A DNA stretch of 64,000 nucleotides from assembly GCF_007828865.1 (NCBI RefSeq), contig NZ_VIVK01000001.1:434001-498000 (forward strand). Reading direction: 5' to 3'. The first letter of the stretch is position 1. Every line of letters starts with the position of its first letter. The translations under genes and the position numbers were made by a program. The notes below the pieces were generated by a model that saw only the letters and a program-made list of their open reading frames with translations, did not search any database and was not told the DNA's origin. Of this stretch, positions 9,186-17,995 are shown in pieces. The stretch comes from Kribbella amoyensis (GTDB lineage Bacteria > Actinomycetota > Actinomycetes > Propionibacteriales > Kribbellaceae).

Positions 9186-9817
9186 TGACCCCGACCGAAC
9201 TGCGCACCCTGCTGAAGGACGCCGGCCGCCCCGTCGAACCGGGCTTCGACCCGGTCCCACTGATCCGCGGCCGAGCCCGCCGGCGCCGACGCCGCCGGAC
9301 GGTGGCCGCCGCTGTCACCGCGGGAGCGCTGGCCGTCTCCGCAGCAGTTGCTGTTGGCACCTTTCAGCAGCACCTCGGCGAGCGTGAACCGACGGTCGCG
9401 GCGCCGGTCGATCCGCCCCGGACCCGCATCGCCCTGGACGAAGATTTGAACACCTTGCCGACCGTGGTCGACGGCCGGCGGCTGGTGCAGGATCCTCAGC
9501 CGAAGTTCGTCACCAGCGAGTCGGGCGCGACGCAGTACCTGGTCGCCACCCAGCCGGGTGACCTGCTGCGCCTGCGGTATGTCTGCCCCACTCGAACACC
9601 GCAGGACCCGATGGCGTTGTCCGTCTTCTGGGAGAGTGCGCCGGCGTCGACTCTCGTCGTCTACACGCCTCTGCGGCTTCCGAGCCAGGCGCTGTGCCTC
9701 GACAAGGTGACCGTGGTCGAGAGCACGCTCGGTGCCCAGCTCCCGACCGCTCTCGTGGTGAAGCCGGATCCGTCCGAGCACGGCCAGTTCAATCTGGACA
9801 TCGCCGTCTACCGGTGA
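9185..9817 (+). CDS. Membrane protein paired with SigE-family factor, possible anti-sigma factor
   Basis: A 210-residue protein with a short cytoplasmic N-terminus (about 35 residues, ending in a run of Arg), one membrane segment at about 40-57 (TVAAAVTAGALAVSAAVAVG) and an extracytoplasmic domain of about 150 residues. This topology and the coupled start behind a sigma gene are those of small anti-sigma or accessory proteins found with SigE-family factors. No zinc-binding HxxxCxxC anti-sigma motif is present, so sigma binding is inferred from position. It converges on guaA with only four bases between the stops. Confidence 0.65.
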   Translation: MTPTELRTLLKDAGRPVEPGFDPVPLIRGRARRRRRRRTVAAAVTAGALAVSAAVAVGTFQQHLGEREPTVAAPVDPPRTRIALDEDLNTLPTVVDGRRLVQDPQPKFVTSESGATQYLVATQPGDLLRLRYVCPTRTPQDPMALSVFWESAPASTLVVYTPLRLPSQALCLDKVTVVESTLGAQLPTALVVKPDPSEHGQFNLDIAVYR

Positions 9818-9821
9818 GGGG

Positions 9822-11378
9822 TCACTCCCACTCGATGGTGCCCGGGGGCTTGCTGGTGATGTCGAGGGTGACGCGGTTGATCTCGTCGACCTCGTTGGTG
9901 ATCCGGGTGGAGATCTTCTCCAGCACGTCGTACGGGAGCCGGGCCCAGTCGGCGGTCATCGCGTCCTCGCTGGTGACCGGGCGCAGCACGATCGGGTGGC
10001 CGTAGGTGCGGCCGTCGCCCTGGACGCCGACCGAGCGGACGTCGGCCAGCAGGACCACCGGGAACTGCCAGATGTCGCGGTCCAGGCCGGCCGCGGTCAG
10101 CTCGGTCCGGGCGATCAGGTCGGCGGCGCGGAGGATCTCCAGCCGGTCCTTGGTCACCTCGCCGACGATCCGGATCCCCAGCCCCGGGCCGGGGAACGGG
10201 TGCCGGTAGACCATCGACTCCGGCAGCCCGAGCGCCAGCCCGAGCTCGCGGACCTCGTCCTTGAACAGCGTCCGCAGCGGCTCGATCAGCGCGAACTGCA
10301 GGTCGTCCGGCAGGCCGCCGACGTTGTGGTGCGACTTGATGTTCGCCGCGCCGGTCCCGCCGCCGGACTCGACCACGTCCGGGTACAGCGTGCCCTGGAC
10401 CAGGAACTCGATGTGCCGCTCGGCGTCCAGCTTGCGGGCGGTCGCCTCGAAGGTCCGGATGAACTCCCGGCCGATGATCTTGCGCTTCTGCTCCGGGTCG
10501 GTGACGCCGGCCAGCGCGGTCAGGAACCGCTCCTCCGCGTCGACCACCTCCAGCCGGGCCCCGGTGACGGCGACGAAGTCCTTCTCGACCTGGTCGGACT
10601 CACCGGCGCGCTGCAGCCCGTGGTCGACGTACACGCAGGTCAGCTGGTCGCCGATCGCCTTGCTCACCAGCGCCGCGGCGACCGCCGAGTCGACGCCGCC
10701 GGACAACGCGCAGAGCACCTGCTTGTCCCCGACCTGCTGCCGGATCAGCTCGACCTGCTCGTCGACGACGTTCGTGGTGGTCCAGTCACCGGTACAGCCG
10801 GCCAGGTCGTAGAGGAAGTGTTCGAGCACCGCCTGACCGGCCTGCGAGTGCAACACCTCCGGGTGCCACTGGACGCCGGCCAACTTGCGGTCCACGTCCT
10901 CGAACGCGGCGACCGGCGCGCCCTCCGACGCGGCCAGCACGGTGAACCCGACCGGCGGCGCGTGCACGGCGTCCCCGTGCGACATCCAGACGTTCAGGTC
11001 GGTGGGGATCCCGGCCAGCAGCGTGCCCGCGTCGCCCACGGTCACCGGGGTCCGGCCGAACTCGCGCAGCCCGGTCCGCCGGACGTCGCCGCCGAGCGTC
11101 TGGGCCATCGCCTGGAACCCGTAGCAGATCCCGAACGCGGGCACCCCGGCCTCGAACAGCGCCGACTCCACCCGCGGCGCACCCTCGGCGTACACGGACT
11201 GCGGTCCGCCGGACAGGATGATCGCCTTCGGGGAACGCGCCAGCATCTCCTCGACCGGCATCGAGTGCGGCACGATCTCGGAGTACACCTTCGCCTCACG
11301 GACCCGGCGTGCGATCAGCTGCGCGTACTGCGCCCCGAAGTCGACGACGAGAACGAGGTCATGCTCTGCTGCGGTCAC
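9822..11378 (-). CDS. guaA: GMP synthase (glutamine-hydrolysing)
   Basis: A 518-residue GMP synthase converting XMP, glutamine and ATP to GMP, the last step of guanine nucleotide synthesis. The N-terminal class I glutamine amidotransferase has the nucleophile in FGICYGFQ (Cys 85) and the His/Glu pair in QWHPEV. The ATP-pyrophosphatase P-loop is SGGVDS near residue 225, and the C-terminal dimerisation domain ends in PPGTIEWE, the typical terminus. The GTG at 11378 gives the usual length. The two IMP dehydrogenase-type genes, guaB and guaB3, lie 38-43 kb to the right on the same strand. Confidence 0.97.
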   Translation of the reverse strand: MTAAEHDLVLVVDFGAQYAQLIARRVREAKVYSEIVPHSMPVEEMLARSPKAIILSGGPQSVYAEGAPRVESALFEAGVPAFGICYGFQAMAQTLGGDVRRTGLREFGRTPVTVGDAGTLLAGIPTDLNVWMSHGDAVHAPPVGFTVLAASEGAPVAAFEDVDRKLAGVQWHPEVLHSQAGQAVLEHFLYDLAGCTGDWTTTNVVDEQVELIRQQVGDKQVLCALSGGVDSAVAAALVSKAIGDQLTCVYVDHGLQRAGESDQVEKDFVAVTGARLEVVDAEERFLTALAGVTDPEQKRKIIGREFIRTFEATARKLDAERHIEFLVQGTLYPDVVESGGGTGAANIKSHHNVGGLPDDLQFALIEPLRTLFKDEVRELGLALGLPESMVYRHPFPGPGLGIRIVGEVTKDRLEILRAADLIARTELTAAGLDRDIWQFPVVLLADVRSVGVQGDGRTYGHPIVLRPVTSEDAMTADWARLPYDVLEKISTRITNEVDEINRVTLDITSKPPGTIEWE

Positions 11379-11416
11379 GCGGCCCAGGGTATCGGTGCAG
11401 GTCAGCCGGGTCGTAA

Positions 11417-12493
11417 TCAGCGCCGGACCAGCAACCGGGACGGTGCCCGGAACGACAGCAGCTCGAGCATCGGCGGCGGCTCCTCCACCAACCGGACCGC
11501 GGCCAGCAACGGCTCCGCGCGCTCCACCGCGACCCGTGCCTCCAGCCGAGCCAGCCCGGCCCCGAGACACCGGTGCAGACCGATCCCGAAGGCCAGGTCA
11601 GCCGGTCCCCCATGACCGGTGAGCCCGAGCAATACCGGTGCGTCCGCGGGGAGTTCCACCTCGCCGACAGACACCGGTACCGCGGTCACCCGCCGCCACG
11701 TCGGTACGGAGGACGCCTCCGCCAGCACCTGCTCCACCGGGTTCTCCGCGGGCTCGGTGAGCATCCGGTGGAACGCGGTGGAGATCAGCTGGCTCGTCGT
11801 CTCCTGCCCCGCGATCAGCAGGAAGTACGCGACGGCGCAGATCTCCTCGTCGGTCAGCCCGAGCCCGGCCAGTACGCCGAAGAGGTCGTCCCCCGCGAGC
11901 CGCCGCGCCGCCTCGGTCCGCGTCCGGAGCCAGCCGTAGAACTCGGCCGCGCTGTGGGCCAGCTCCAGCTGACGGTCCTCCCCGGGCCATCCCCAGAACA
12001 GCTCCAGCGAGTCCCGGCTCCACGCCTTCAACGCCGGTACGTCGACGTCGCGCACGCCGAGCATCTCCAGGACGACCAGCGCAGGTGGTTCCGCGGCGAT
12101 GGTCTCGACCAGGTCCACCGGGCCCGAGTCGAGCAACTCCCAGGCCGCATCGACGCGCTCGGAGACCAGCCGCCGGGTGAACGGCTCGATCGCGGCCACC
12201 CGAGCCGGACTGAAGAACCGCGCGACCGCCGCCCGAATCGGCCGATGCGACGGCCCCGCGTTGTTCGCCAATGTCGGCGGCAACGCGAACCCGACCGAGG
12301 ACAGCACCCGCAACGCCTTCACCGACAACGGGGTATGAGCCACGAGCGCGTTGTCCGGCCGGAACGTCTCCGGATCCAGCAGCACCCCACGGACCTCGCC
12401 CGGGTCGTCGACGACCCATATCCCGAGCTCTTCGTCGAACCGAGCCGGGCAACTGGACACCTGGCCGAGCTTACGGGACCGCTCCTGAAACAC
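11417..12493 (-). CDS. Cytochrome P450 with degenerate ExxR motif
   Basis: A short (358-residue) P450. The I-helix AGQETTS and the haem loop [10 protein letters not shown] (axial Cys near 308) are intact. The K-helix ExxR motif, nearly universal in P450s, is not present: the corresponding segment reads EQVLAE. The meander between the K-helix and the haem loop is shortened by roughly 15 residues compared with ordinary bacterial P450s. Streptomyces CYP157 enzymes also lack ExxR (EQxLW), so this may belong to that type. It lies 24 bases downstream of bioD on the same strand. A BioI-like role in pimelate formation is conceivable but unsupported by motifs. The GTG start at 12493 has AGGAG upstream. 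Confidence 0.8.
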   Translation of the reverse strand: MFQERSRKLGQVSSCPARFDEELGIWVVDDPGEVRGVLLDPETFRPDNALVAHTPLSVKALRVLSSVGFALPPTLANNAGPSHRPIRAAVARFFSPARVAAIEPFTRRLVSERVDAAWELLDSGPVDLVETIAAEPPALVVLEMLGVRDVDVPALKAWSRDSLELFWGWPGEDRQLELAHSAAEFYGWLRTRTEAARRLAGDDLFGVLAGLGLTDEEICAVAYFLLIAGQETTSQLISTAFHRMLTEPAENPVEQVLAEASSVPTWRRVTAVPVSVGEVELPADAPVLLGLTGHGGPADLAFGIGLHRCLGAGLARLEARVAVERAEPLLAAVRLVEEPPPMLELLSFRAPSRLLVRR

Positions 12494-12516
12494 TGTTCCC
12501 GCTCCTAGAACACTGT
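12480..12516. repeat. 20-bp tandem duplication over the P450 start
   Basis: Two copies of a 17-base unit (12480-12496 and 12500-12516) differ at two positions and are offset by 20 bases. The unit contains the GTG start and the ribosome site of the P450 gene, so the start region has been duplicated. The upstream copy is closed by a TAG two codons after its GTG. Confidence 0.7.
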
Positions 12517-12517
12517 G

Positions 12518-13198
12518 TCAGAGCCGGATCAGGTCAGCGTCGAACCAGGTCGGCGCCGAGGCCGTGAACTCCGCCTGGGAGAGCCGCCCCGCCCCGGCCG
12601 GAACGCGCCCGATGACCGGAACTCCGGTGGTCGCGGCCAGGTCTTCGAGGTTGCACCGCTCGGCCAGATCGGGGTCCGCCGGCCAGGATCCGACGACCAG
12701 GCCCTCGACCGGGAGATTCCGGGCGCGCAAGGCTTCGACGGTCAGGCCGGTGTGGTTCAGCGTGCCGAGCCCGGCCCGGGTCACCACCACGAAGGCGAAC
12801 GGGCCGGCCAGGTGAGCGGCCAGGTCCCCGAGATGGCGGCCGTCGTCGTCGAGACCGACCAGCAGTCCCCCGGCCCCTTCGACGAGGACGAGGTCGTGGG
12901 TCCGGGCCAGATCGTCGACGAACTTCGCGTGCGACTCGACGGACGGCAGCGGTACGCCCTCCCGGCGAGCGGCGGTCGTCGGGGCGAGAGGATCACGCAA
13001 CCGGATGCCCTCGTGCAACTCGGTCCGACCGGTGAGGCGCCGTACCTCGGCCAGATCGCCCGGCTCGTCCGGCCCGACCCCGGTCTGCGCCGGTTTGACC
13101 ACGGCCACCGACCCGGCGGCCCGCGCAGCGAGAGCAGCGGTCACCACGGTCTTCCCGACCTCGGTATCGGTCCCGGTCACCAGCAGGATCTTGGTCAC
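12518..13198 (-). CDS. bioD: Dethiobiotin synthase
   Basis: A 226-residue ATP-dependent dethiobiotin synthase, which closes the ureido ring of 7,8-diaminopelargonate with CO2. The P-loop GTDTEVGKT is at residues 9-17, followed by the substrate-binding KPAQTG and the VEGAGGLLV switch region. It is the only biotin gene left of the eCIS cluster; bioF, bioA, bsaP and bioB lie on the same strand 25 kb to the right. bioD usually follows bioF directly in actinomycetes, so an insertion is likely. The GTG start has no ribosome-binding site, but a -10-like box lies six bases upstream. Confidence 0.95.
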   Translation of the reverse strand: MTKILLVTGTDTEVGKTVVTAALAARAAGSVAVVKPAQTGVGPDEPGDLAEVRRLTGRTELHEGIRLRDPLAPTTAARREGVPLPSVESHAKFVDDLARTHDLVLVEGAGGLLVGLDDDGRHLGDLAAHLAGPFAFVVVTRAGLGTLNHTGLTVEALRARNLPVEGLVVGSWPADPDLAERCNLEDLAATTGVPVIGRVPAGAGRLSQAEFTASAPTWFDADLIRL

Positions 13199-13204
13199 CG
13201 GCCG

Positions 13205-13210
13205 AGTCTA
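13205..13210 (-). promoter_or_regulatory. Candidate -10 box for leaderless bioD
   Basis: On the minus strand TAGACT occupies 13210-13205, and the GTG of bioD begins six bases later at 13198. No ribosome site lies between. This is compatible with a leaderless mRNA started just before or at the GTG. No clear -35 box is visible. Confidence 0.3.
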
Positions 13211-13285
13211 GGCTCGCCGGATTCGCCGCCTGCTTTCGCGCCTGGGGCGTACCTCGTGCCCTGCCGGCGCGAGGTCCTCGGGTGA

Positions 13286-13308
13286 CCCTAGGGACTGGCC
13301 CTAGGGAC
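13286..13308. promoter_or_regulatory. Twin CCCTAGGGAC boxes before the LuxR-type gene
   Basis: CCCTAGGGAC occurs at 13286-13295 and again at 13299-13308, 13 bases apart. Each contains the perfect palindrome CCCTAGGG. The pair is 55 bases before the ATG of the LuxR-type regulator at the edge of the eCIS cluster, in the intergenic region shared with bioD. I noticed no other copy of the octamer while reading the window. Autoregulation by the LuxR-type protein is a reasonable guess. Confidence 0.5.
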
Positions 13309-13362
13309 GAGTAGCCGTCCGGACACGCATGGTAGGGGCACCGCTCACCCAGGGGAGGAACG

Positions 13363-13989
13363 ATGGGCCTTCGCGTCCCCGTGCACGTGTTCTCGACCGA
13401 TTCCATCTCGCGCGCCGGGCTGGAGAGCCAGCTCCGGTTCCAGCCCGACATCCACGTCGTCGGCGCCGAGCAACTGGGCGGGGAGGTGGTGGCGGTGGTC
13501 GCCGCCGAGTCGCCGGACCCGGCCACCCTCGACGCCGTCGCCGACCTGCGGCGCCGCGGTGTCGACAAGCTCGTCCTGGTGGTGGCCGCTCTCAACGACG
13601 CCGACCTGATCGCGGTGATCGAGGCCGGTGTGAGTGCCCTGATCCGCCGCCCCGAGGTGAGTCCGGAGCGACTCTCCGACCTGGTCCGGCGGGCCGCGGC
13701 CGGCGAGGCCGAGCTACCGGCCGACCTGCTCACCCGGCTGTTCCGGCAGGTCTCGCACATGCAGAACGACGTCCTGACGCCGCGCGGTCTCCGGCTCGCC
13801 GGGCTGTCGCCACGGGAGACCGCGATCCTCAAACTCGTGGCCGAGGGCTACGACACCGACGAGATCGCCGCCCGGTTGAGCTACTCGCCGCGCACCGTCA
13901 AGAACGTCCTGCACGGCGTCACCACCCGGTTCCAGCTCCGCAACCGGTCCCACGCGGTGGCCTACGCGTTGAAGGAAGGGCTGATCTGA
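13363..13989 (+). CDS. LuxR/FixJ-type regulator with atypical receiver domain
   Basis: A 208-residue protein with the layout of a NarL/FixJ response regulator. The N-terminal receiver-like domain (1-125) begins VHVFSTDSISRAGL, and the C-terminal GerE helix-turn-helix contains LSPRETAILKLVAEGYDTDEIA and YSPRTVKNVLHGV. The acidic pocket and phosphoacceptor Asp of a normal receiver are not evident, and no histidine kinase gene is nearby, so it may work without phosphorylation. GGGGAGGAACG precedes the ATG. It sits at the left border of the eCIS cluster, next to twin palindromes, and is a likely regulator of the cluster. Confidence 0.8.
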   Translation: MGLRVPVHVFSTDSISRAGLESQLRFQPDIHVVGAEQLGGEVVAVVAAESPDPATLDAVADLRRRGVDKLVLVVAALNDADLIAVIEAGVSALIRRPEVSPERLSDLVRRAAAGEAELPADLLTRLFRQVSHMQNDVLTPRGLRLAGLSPRETAILKLVAEGYDTDEIAARLSYSPRTVKNVLHGVTTRFQLRNRSHAVAYALKEGLI

Positions 13990-13991
13990 CG

Positions 13992-15329
13992 CTATGAGGT
14001 CAGTTGCCCGGAGAACGACACCGACGGCGTGCACCGGTCGGACCCGGCCGCCGGCGCGGTGCAGTTGACCGTGACCGCCACCTGTTCTCCTGGTGCGGCG
14101 GTGAGCGCCTGCAGGTAGTGGTAGTCGAGGTCCCGGAAGTTCGCCAGCCCGGTCTCCAGGACGATGTTCCGGCCGATCAGGATGCGCAGGATGCCGGTGT
14201 CGCCCCGCGGGTTCTGCAGGACCAGGTCGGTGATGCGGACGGTCTTGCGCGGCGGCGCCGAGTACGTGAAGGACTGGAACGAGCCGTCGGTCACCGCCTT
14301 GGCCCCGGTCGCGATCCGGAAGCTCAGCGGGACCGGACCGGTCGGCGTCACCGAAGGTTTGGCGCTCGGGGTGGTTCCGGCGGTGGGCTTCGTACTGCTG
14401 CCCGGCTTCGTACCCGGCGTCGTCTGTCCTCCGTTGCCGTCCGGTGCGCCAGGGGTCGGGCTGATTCCGGCGGCCCGCTGTGCGACCGTCGCGGCGGCCG
14501 TCGCCTGGTCGGCCGCGCTGCTCGCTTTCGAGGCGGCGGTCTCGGCCCGTGCGACCTGTTGCTGAGCCTGGTCGGTCGCCACCGACTGCACCGCCGGTTT
14601 CAGCAAGGCGAACCAGGCGGCGACCGCGGCGACGACCAGGACGGCACCGGCGGCGAGTGCGGGCAACAGCCACTTCGGCATCAGCTGTTCCTGCTGTACG
14701 ACCCCGGTGGTCGTCACCGGCTCGTCCCCGGCAGGTTTCGCCACGACCTCGAACGCCAGCAGCTTCGGCTGTCCCCGCCAGAACCGGCGGTGCGGCGCCG
14801 CGGTCAGCTTGACGATCGTCGCCGTCCCCGGCGCGGTCGTGATCTCCGGGTGGTCGGCGAGGAGCCGCAGCTCGTCCTCCGGATCACGCAGGCCGATCGT
14901 CACCGCGGTCTCCTCGTTGCCGAGGTTGTCCACGGCCAGCCGGAACTTCGCCCGGCGCCGGGCCCGGCGCTTGGCGGGCACCAGCTCGGTGACGATCTCC
15001 CGGTACGGCGCGACTTCGACCGCTCCTTCCGTCACCACGGACGTCTCCGGGTCCTCCCGCGAGCGGACGCGGACACCGAACTCGTGCCGGCCGGCGGTCA
15101 CCTCGGCGGACCTGGGCGGCGCGAAGATGATCGAGGCCGTCGCGCTGCTCCCGGGCATCAGGTTGACGGTGGCCGGCTCGATCGTGACCCAGTCGCCGCT
15201 CGGCCCGACCAGGCCGACCGAGAACTGGTCGACCAGCCGGCCGGTGTTGGTGATCCCAAGCTCGCACTGCCCGGTGTCACCGGGGGCGACCGCGAGCGAT
15301 GTCGTCGACAACGAAACCGTGGCTGCCAT
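13992..15329 (-). CDS. eCIS-associated membrane protein with Ig-like/COG1470-type repeats
   Basis: A 445-residue protein. Residues 1-200 hold two beta-sandwich repeats of the COG1470 kind (GQCELGITNTGRLVDQFSVG and FRLAVDNLGNEETAVTIGL). A single membrane segment at about 222-243 (LPALAAGAVLVVAAVAAWFAL) is followed by a short Ala/Gln-rich helix, a Pro/Thr/Gly-rich linker and a C-terminal beta domain of about 125 residues. The absence of a signal peptide places the repeats in the cytosol and the C-terminal domain outside, if the topology is type II. Similar proteins accompany actinobacterial eCIS clusters. Its stop is two bases from that of the LuxR-type gene. Confidence 0.65.
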   Translation of the reverse strand: MAATVSLSTTSLAVAPGDTGQCELGITNTGRLVDQFSVGLVGPSGDWVTIEPATVNLMPGSSATASIIFAPPRSAEVTAGRHEFGVRVRSREDPETSVVTEGAVEVAPYREIVTELVPAKRRARRRAKFRLAVDNLGNEETAVTIGLRDPEDELRLLADHPEITTAPGTATIVKLTAAPHRRFWRGQPKLLAFEVVAKPAGDEPVTTTGVVQQEQLMPKWLLPALAAGAVLVVAAVAAWFALLKPAVQSVATDQAQQQVARAETAASKASSAADQATAAATVAQRAAGISPTPGAPDGNGGQTTPGTKPGSSTKPTAGTTPSAKPSVTPTGPVPLSFRIATGAKAVTDGSFQSFTYSAPPRKTVRITDLVLQNPRGDTGILRILIGRNIVLETGLANFRDLDYHYLQALTAAPGEQVAVTVNCTAPAAGSDRCTPSVSFSGQLTS

Positions 15330-15398
15330 ACCGACCAGCGTGACCGCCGGACCGGCCGCCCGGGCAGCATCGGCAGGCTAGCCCCGAGCGTCACGAAC

Positions 15399-15450
15399 GC
15401 TGCCCGATCGGGCGGCGGCCACCGCCCGATGACTCCCGCGATCGGGCAGC
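15399..15450. promoter_or_regulatory. eCIS palindromic control region, left site
   Basis: GCCCGATCGGGC at 15402-15413 is a perfect 12-base palindrome. It forms part of a larger inverted repeat with 12-base perfect arms GCTGCCCGATCG (15399-15410) and CGATCGGGCAGC (15439-15450), with a further GGGCGG/CCGCCC pair inside. The region lies between the divergent membrane-protein gene and the secreted propeller gene, so one bound protein could control both. The core recurs at 31639 and 35654. Confidence 0.6.
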
Positions 15451-15505
15451 CGGACGACGCCCGGCGAACCTACGATCGAGAACGCCCGTCGATCAAGGGG
15501 GAACC

Positions 15506-17995
15506 GTGCTGAACCGTCGGTCCGGGCGCCTCTTCCTCGCCCTCGCCCTTCTGCTGGTCCCGGTCGCGGTGACGACAGCACCGACCGCTGCCGCCACTTC
15601 GCGAGGAACCACCGAGGTGGTCTCGCTCGGTGCCGACGGCGCCGACTCCGCCGGATCGGCGCTCTCACCAGCGCTGTCGGCCGACGGCAGCCAGGTCGCC
15701 TTCGCGTCGCGGGCCGCACTGGATCCAGTCGTCCGCGGCGGAACGGACGCGCCGTACAACGTCTATGTCCGCGATCGGCGAGCTCCAGGCAGGACTGTGC
15801 TGATCAGCCGGGCTCTGCAGGCGACGTACATCGTTGCCCGTGGCTCGTCTGCCCCGCTCCGAGCCACCGCCACACCCGAGGAAGGAGGCAACCGCGACAG
15901 TCTGCACCCGACCGTGTCCGCCACCGGCCGGTACGTCGCCTTCGAGAGCATCGCCGACAACCTCCGGGACAACTTCGGCCGGGCGGAGCGGCGCGTCGTC
16001 GTCTGCGACCGCGATCCGGACGGTGACGGGGTCTTCGACGAACTGCGGCCGGACGGGATCATGGACTTCGGTTACCTCTACCTCGGGTCGGACCCGGCCG
16101 ATCCGCAGGTCACCACCGGGTCCGAACCGAGCCTGTCGGCGGACGGCACCGTGATCGCCTGGCGCGAGATGTTGCCTGGCGCAACCACTGCCCGTGTCGC
16201 CGTCACCCGGCTGGTCCAGGATCCACAGGGCCGCCCGCTGCCGCCCGACCCCGACGGGTTCCGCTATCCCGAGGTCGACGGGAACCACGGCCCGCCCCAG
16301 CTGTCGGCGAACGGCCATGAAGCCGTGTTCGCCGTGGGTGGCTGCCCGGCCTTGCTCGCCTGCGCGGAACCGATCGGCTCGATCCAGGCGTACGACATCG
16401 CCGCGGACCTGAGCACGCGGGTCGACGTCACGCCCGACGGCAGCTTCTCGGGGGTGGCGGCCTGGCCGGCCGTTTCCGGATCCGGCCGGCTGATCGCGTA
16501 CGAGCACAGCCTCCAGCCGGGTGGGCCACGGGTCACGGTCGTGGTCGACCGCGACCCTGCCGGTATCGGCCGCCTCGGGCCCGGTGCCGACGCTCCCGTG
16601 AGCGCCACGGTCGCATCACGCGATACGACGGACCGGCCGGCGGAGGGAACCGCTCCCGCGCTCTCCGCCGACGGCCGTTACCTCGCCTTCCAGAGCTCGG
16701 CGGACGGCATGCATCCGGATGCCCAGGGCACCGGACGGACCGCCGTCGTCGTGCGTGACCTGGTGCTCGACGCCCGACGGGAGAAGGCCGGTGCGCCGAG
16801 GCTTCCCGGAGAGCTCGGCTCTCCCTCCGGACAACTCTGCGGACCACAGGTCTGTCCCGCCGCCGGGCCGAGCGAATCTCCTCGCTTGTCCGCGAACGGC
16901 TCCGTCCTGGTCTTCACCAGCGCCGGCGACGACCTGGTCTCCCCGCCGTGCTGCGTGGGTGCGGCCGTCGCCAGGACGTTCCAGCCACAGGTCACCGCGT
17001 CGACCACCGTCTTCGACGGGGTCCCGGTGGGGAGGTCTGCGACCAAGACGGCGGTGGTGCGGCACGAGGGCTTCGGTCCCCTGACGATCGGCAGGCTCAG
17101 TGTGACGGGGAGCGCGGACTTCGTCACCGGTATGGCCGAGAACTGCGTCGGCGCGACTTTGCACGCAGACGAGACCTGCAGTGTCACCGTCGAGTTCACG
17201 CCGACCTCCGTCGGTACGAAAGAGGCGGCATTGCGCGTCGAGCTGCGAAACGGGGCCGTGACGGACCTTCCGCTGCGTGGCTCGTCCACCGCCCTACCCA
17301 CAGTTCCTCCGCCAACGCAGCCGACGCCGGGGCCGACAACCGCGCCGACGCCCACCGGGGGTCTGGTGATCAACCCGGATCCGGTGGACTTCACCGGCTC
17401 ACTGCCCGCGCTGGTACCGATCGGGGTTCGCAGCGTCCAGGTACGCAACGGCGCGACCACACCGATCGAGCTCTCGGCCGTCGAGGTCCTCAGCGGTCCG
17501 CGCTTCACCCCCGGCGATTTCACCGTGGTGTCCACGACCTGCTCCGGCCGGCGCCTGGACCCGGGCGACATCTGTAGCGTGGAAGTCCGGGCGACACCGC
17601 AGTCCCCCGGGCGTCGTACGGGTGTGTTGTCCATCGCCACCAAGGACCCGGCCTACACCCGGTTGATCGCGTTGAGCAGCCAGGCGGTGGCGCCGGTCCT
17701 GGTCGTGAATCCAGCGGTGGTGCGGACGAACCGGGTCACCACCGTGGCAGGGCGCGACTTCCCACCCGGGCGGGCCGTCACCGTCGTCGTGACGACACCC
17801 GGGACCAGGTTGCGGACCACTGCGGTCGCCGGGTCCACCGGGGAGTTCTCGGCTGCCCTCCTGGTTTTCCCGCAGACGAGCACGGGCACCTGGCCGGTCG
17901 AGGCGGTCGTCGACGGCACCACGATCCGGGCTCGATCGACGGTGCTGGTGGTTCCTGGCAGCTTCCAGCCACCGGACTTCACCTCACGTCGGTGA
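15506..17995 (+). CDS. Secreted beta-propeller protein with choice-of-anchor D domains
   Basis: An 829-residue exported protein. The N-terminus is a Sec signal peptide (RRSGRLFLALALLLVPVAV, cleavage near residue 31). Residues 45-480 carry TolB/PD40-like propeller blades, recognised by repeated LSADGS, VSATGRYVAFES and LSADGRYLAFQS motifs. Residues 490-745 contain two HYDIN/SPD-2-type choice-of-anchor D repeats, each with a CSVTVEFTP or CSVEVRATP strand, separated by a Pro/Thr linker. There is no sortase or membrane anchor. AAGGGGGAACC precedes the GTG start. The gene is inside the eCIS block and converges on the gpI gene with a 17-base overlap. It may bind an envelope target, but its role is unknown. 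Confidence 0.7.
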   Translation: MLNRRSGRLFLALALLLVPVAVTTAPTAAATSRGTTEVVSLGADGADSAGSALSPALSADGSQVAFASRAALDPVVRGGTDAPYNVYVRDRRAPGRTVLISRALQATYIVARGSSAPLRATATPEEGGNRDSLHPTVSATGRYVAFESIADNLRDNFGRAERRVVVCDRDPDGDGVFDELRPDGIMDFGYLYLGSDPADPQVTTGSEPSLSADGTVIAWREMLPGATTARVAVTRLVQDPQGRPLPPDPDGFRYPEVDGNHGPPQLSANGHEAVFAVGGCPALLACAEPIGSIQAYDIAADLSTRVDVTPDGSFSGVAAWPAVSGSGRLIAYEHSLQPGGPRVTVVVDRDPAGIGRLGPGADAPVSATVASRDTTDRPAEGTAPALSADGRYLAFQSSADGMHPDAQGTGRTAVVVRDLVLDARREKAGAPRLPGELGSPSGQLCGPQVCPAAGPSESPRLSANGSVLVFTSAGDDLVSPPCCVGAAVARTFQPQVTASTTVFDGVPVGRSATKTAVVRHEGFGPLTIGRLSVTGSADFVTGMAENCVGATLHADETCSVTVEFTPTSVGTKEAALRVELRNGAVTDLPLRGSSTALPTVPPPTQPTPGPTTAPTPTGGLVINPDPVDFTGSLPALVPIGVRSVQVRNGATTPIELSAVEVLSGPRFTPGDFTVVSTTCSGRRLDPGDICSVEVRATPQSPGRRTGVLSIATKDPAYTRLIALSSQAVAPVLVVNPAVVRTNRVTTVAGRDFPPGRAVTVVVTTPGTRLRTTAVAGSTGEFSAALLVFPQTSTGTWPVEAVVDGTTIRARSTVLVVPGSFQPPDFTSRR

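Noticed and set aside
11417..12493. Naming the P450 bioI
   Set aside because: Proximity to bioD is the only support; the motif losses and shortened length do not fit BioI.
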